A stretch of 6,336 nt of DNA from Lachnospiraceae bacterium (GTDB lineage: Bacteria > Bacillota > Clostridia > Lachnospirales > Lachnospiraceae). The stretch lies in the NCBI GenBank assembly GCA_004556655.1, contig SFGF01000131.1:1-6336 (forward strand). Reading direction: 5' to 3'. Shown in pieces: positions 4,441 to 6,336 of the stretch. Every line of letters begins with the position of its first letter. Position 1 is the stretch's first letter. The notes under the pieces were generated by a model. That model was given only the letters and a program-made list of their open reading frames with translations. It ran no database searches and was not told where the DNA came from. Position numbers and translations under genes: made by a program.

Positions 4441-6078
4441 ATGAAAAGGGCAAAACTAAATAACGACAAAATCACTGCTTTATATTGCAGGCTTTCAAAA
4501 GACGACGGTACGAACAACGAGAGCATGAGCATAAGTACACAGAAAACCATGCTGAAAGAGTATGCAAAGCGCAATGGCTTTCTTAACTGTCGCTTCTACG
4601 TTGATGACGGTTACAGTGGTACGAATTATGACCGTCCTGCGTTCCAACAGCTTATTGAGGATATACGCAATGGGGAAGTTGCAACGCTCATCACAAAAGA
4701 CCTGTCACGTCTTGGGAGAAATTACCTTGAAACGGGAACATATATCGAGGTATTCTTTCCGAACCACAATGTGCGCTACATTGCAATCAATGACGGAGTG
4801 GACTCCATAGACAACACTCAAATGGATATTACCCCGTTTCGCAACATCATCAATGAAATGTACGCAAAGGACACTTCAAGGAAAATCAAGAGCGCACTCC
4901 GTACAAGACGGTTACAGGGAAAGTATATGGCAACTACCCCGCCTTTCGGGTATCGGAAAGACGAAAACGACCATAACCACCTTGTCATAGATGAAGTGAC
5001 AGCACCCGTTGTGGAACTGATTTTTTCAATAGCCGAGGAGGGCGTGGGGCTTCATACCATCTGTAACCGATTGCGTCAGGCAAAGGTCATGAAACCGAGT
5101 TTTTACAAGAATGAACTGTTTGAGCGGTTCAATGACGAGGAAAAGATGTATGACTGGGACACTGCCTATGTCAGCAAGATTTTACACAATCCTGTCTATG
5201 CAGGAAATCTGACTGTAGCAGAAAGACCGACCAAGACCATGCGCTCAAAGAAAAGGGAGTATATCCCGTTTGCGGAGCGTGAAATCGTATATGGGACACA
5301 CGAGCCGATTATTGAACAGAGCAGGTGGGATAATGTGCAGAAAATCATGGCAGAAAGACCACCCATTATCGGTGACAGTACAAACGGATATGACAACATT
5401 TTCCGAGGGATTATCAAATGTGCTGATTGTGGAAGTGCCATGCTTGCAAAGGTGGAGAACAAAAGAAAGCGTAATAATGTTTTGGACAAAACCTTTTATT
5501 GCTGTACCAAGTACCGCAAGTTTGGGAAAAAAGCCTGTTCAGCACATAACATTGAGGCAAGGACAGTACATGAGGTAGTGCTTTCGGATATCCAAAGACA
5601 CGCAGGACAGGCATTAGCGGACAGGAAAGCCATGGTAACAGAAATTGCCGAGCGTCTGAATGTCCAACTGTCATCGGATAGGGAACAGCAGAAAAAGGAA
5701 CTAAGGCAGTATAAACAGCGAGTGTCGGAAATTGAAAATCTGTATGCCAAGCTGTACGAGGACATGACAAGAAAGCTGATAACGGAGAAGCGTTTTCAGA
5801 TGTTGTCGGCACGTTATGACAGCGAGCAGGAGGAACTGTCAGCGAAGATAAAGGAACTTGAAAAAAGTGCCATAGCGGACAGGGAACAGTTATCTTCTAT
5901 TGAGCAGTTTGCGGAACAAATCAGTGGATATGCAGGGATAACGGAACTCAATTACAAGATAGTACATCAACTCATAGACAAAATTCTAATTTCTGAACCC
6001 GTAGAAATAAACGGTGAGAAAATTCAACGACTTACAATCCATTACAAATTCATAGGGGCATTGGAAACCCTTGAATAA
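4441..6078 (+). CDS. Large serine site-specific recombinase (TnpX/TndX type)
   Basis: A 545-residue integrase/excisionase of the large serine recombinase family, expected to excise the element as a circle and insert it at its target by a covalent serine-DNA intermediate. The resolvase domain spans about residues 10-155: YCRLSKDD at 15-22 gives Arg17 and nucleophile Ser19, and DLSRLGR at 87-93 supplies the active-site arginines 90 and 93. The recombinase domain begins at PPFGYR (167-172) and runs to about LHNPVYAGNL. A zinc ribbon follows, with Cys327, Cys330, Cys354 or Cys355, and Cys366 as likely ligands. A Glu/Lys/Gln-rich coiled coil covers about 405-480, and the C-terminal segment resembles the DUF4368 end of this family. 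The length is close to TndX rather than the longer TnpX, from memory. It is intact and is the last gene before the element boundary. Confidence 0.96.
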   Translation: MKRAKLNNDKITALYCRLSKDDGTNNESMSISTQKTMLKEYAKRNGFLNCRFYVDDGYSGTNYDRPAFQQLIEDIRNGEVATLITKDLSRLGRNYLETGTYIEVFFPNHNVRYIAINDGVDSIDNTQMDITPFRNIINEMYAKDTSRKIKSALRTRRLQGKYMATTPPFGYRKDENDHNHLVIDEVTAPVVELIFSIAEEGVGLHTICNRLRQAKVMKPSFYKNELFERFNDEEKMYDWDTAYVSKILHNPVYAGNLTVAERPTKTMRSKKREYIPFAEREIVYGTHEPIIEQSRWDNVQKIMAERPPIIGDSTNGYDNIFRGIIKCADCGSAMLAKVENKRKRNNVLDKTFYCCTKYRKFGKKACSAHNIEARTVHEVVLSDIQRHAGQALADRKAMVTEIAERLNVQLSSDREQQKKELRQYKQRVSEIENLYAKLYEDMTRKLITEKRFQMLSARYDSEQEELSAKIKELEKSAIADREQLSSIEQFAEQISGYAGITELNYKIVHQLIDKILISEPVEINGEKIQRLTIHYKFIGALETLE

Positions 6079-6116
6079 TGGATATTTCCTAAGTCACCTA
6101 TTCCAACTAACCAACA
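6079..6116. other. Right attachment site region (attR) of the element
   Basis: These 38 bases separate the recombinase stop from the first topoisomerase codons and contain no gene. An in-frame TAA (6108-6110) lies directly before CCA ACA GAT GCC, so the topB frame is closed on the element side. TnpX and TndX are known to cross over at a GA dinucleotide; the GA at 6117-6118, in the first Asp codon of the topB motif, is a plausible core, but the exact point cannot be set without the left end. Confidence 0.65.
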
Positions 6117-6336
6117 GATGCCGGGCGCGAAGGTGAACTTATTTTCCGTCTGGTCTATCACCAGGCTGGATGTAAGAAGCCCTTCGAAAGGCTCTGGATC
6201 TCCAGCATGGAGGACCAGGCCATCAAGGATGGATTTGCCCATCTGGAACCGTCAACCAAATATGATGCTTTGTATGAAGCAGCCCTTTGCCGGGAGCGTG
6301 CCGACTGGATCGTCGGAATGAACGCCACCCGGCTTT
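6117..6336 (+). pseudogene. topB: Type IA DNA topoisomerase III fragment, split by the element
   Basis: This open frame of 73 codons plus one base runs off the window end. It reads DAGREGELIFRLVYHQAGCK, then LWISSMEDQAI, and ends ALCRERADWIVGMNATRLF. These are consecutive conserved blocks of bacterial TopB: the TOPRIM acidic motif, the LWISS block and the RADWLVGMNATR block that precedes the catalytic domain. There is no start codon or ribosome site, and a stop lies in frame just upstream, so this is the downstream part of a gene whose first part should lie beyond the left end of the element. The base composition is visibly GC-richer than the element. The product while the element is inserted would be inactive, since the TOPRIM motif is severed. 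Similar topoisomerases occur on clostridial conjugative elements as well as chromosomes, so the host gene could belong to either. Confidence 0.87.

Larger units (their letters stand above)
1..6116. mobile_element. Integrative and mobilizable element, right-hand part
   Basis: Cargo genes, an oriT, a MobA/MobL relaxase and a large serine recombinase lie in one direction, and immediately after the recombinase the sequence switches to the interior of a topoisomerase gene. This is the usual layout of a clostridial mobilizable transposon with its recombinase gene at one end. No type IV secretion, coupling protein or replication gene is visible, so transfer would need a helper conjugative element. 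The right boundary lies between the recombinase stop (6078) and the first topB-matching codon (6114-6117). The left boundary is upstream of the window, so the full cargo is unknown. The element looks composite: the ANT(6) gene is clearly more AT-rich than the mobilization genes on its right. Confidence 0.85.

Noticed and set aside
6118..6321. 67-residue frame starting at ATG 6118
   Set aside because: It is out of frame with the clear topoisomerase reading that covers the same bases.

Overview
The window is the right-hand part of an integrative and mobilizable element (IME) from a Gram-positive bacterium, most likely a Clostridia-type Firmicute. The evidence is strong AAGGAGG-type ribosome sites, AT-rich codon use in the cargo, a DUF3847-type protein, a MobA/MobL relaxase, and a large serine recombinase of the TnpX/TndX kind. 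All recognisable genes lie on the + strand. The left end of the element is not in the window.

Layout. 1-1714 is cargo: a purine-type nucleoside phosphorylase (21-788), then an ANT(6) aminoglycoside adenylyltransferase (842-1714) that predicts streptomycin resistance. 1693-1903 is a non-coding joint with a 26-bp tandem duplication, a small palindrome and an intrinsic terminator or attenuator. 1904-4108 is the mobilization module: a DUF3847-type small protein, a 288-base hairpin-rich gap that contains a very convincing RSF1010/MOBQ-like oriT (predicted nick between 2333 and 2334), and a 524-residue MobA/MobL relaxase. 4109-6078 is the integration module: a terminator hairpin, a 57-residue small protein, a promoter set in the loop of an inverted repeat, and a 545-residue serine recombinase. 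From about 6114 the DNA changes to a GC-richer reading frame that matches the middle of a type IA topoisomerase (TopB). It starts exactly at the catalytic TOPRIM motif (TDAGREGE), so the element has split a topB gene.

How the parts work together (inference from the families). The recombinase excises and integrates the element at a site inside topB. The relaxase nicks oriT on the excised circle and pilots one strand into a recipient through a conjugation machine supplied by another element, because none is encoded here. The ANT(6) gene is the selectable cargo. Topoisomerase III genes are common in clostridial conjugative elements, so this may be an IME nested in an ICE. The most notable points are the oriT nic match, the insertion at the TOPRIM motif, and the pairing of the resistance gene with a nucleoside phosphorylase.
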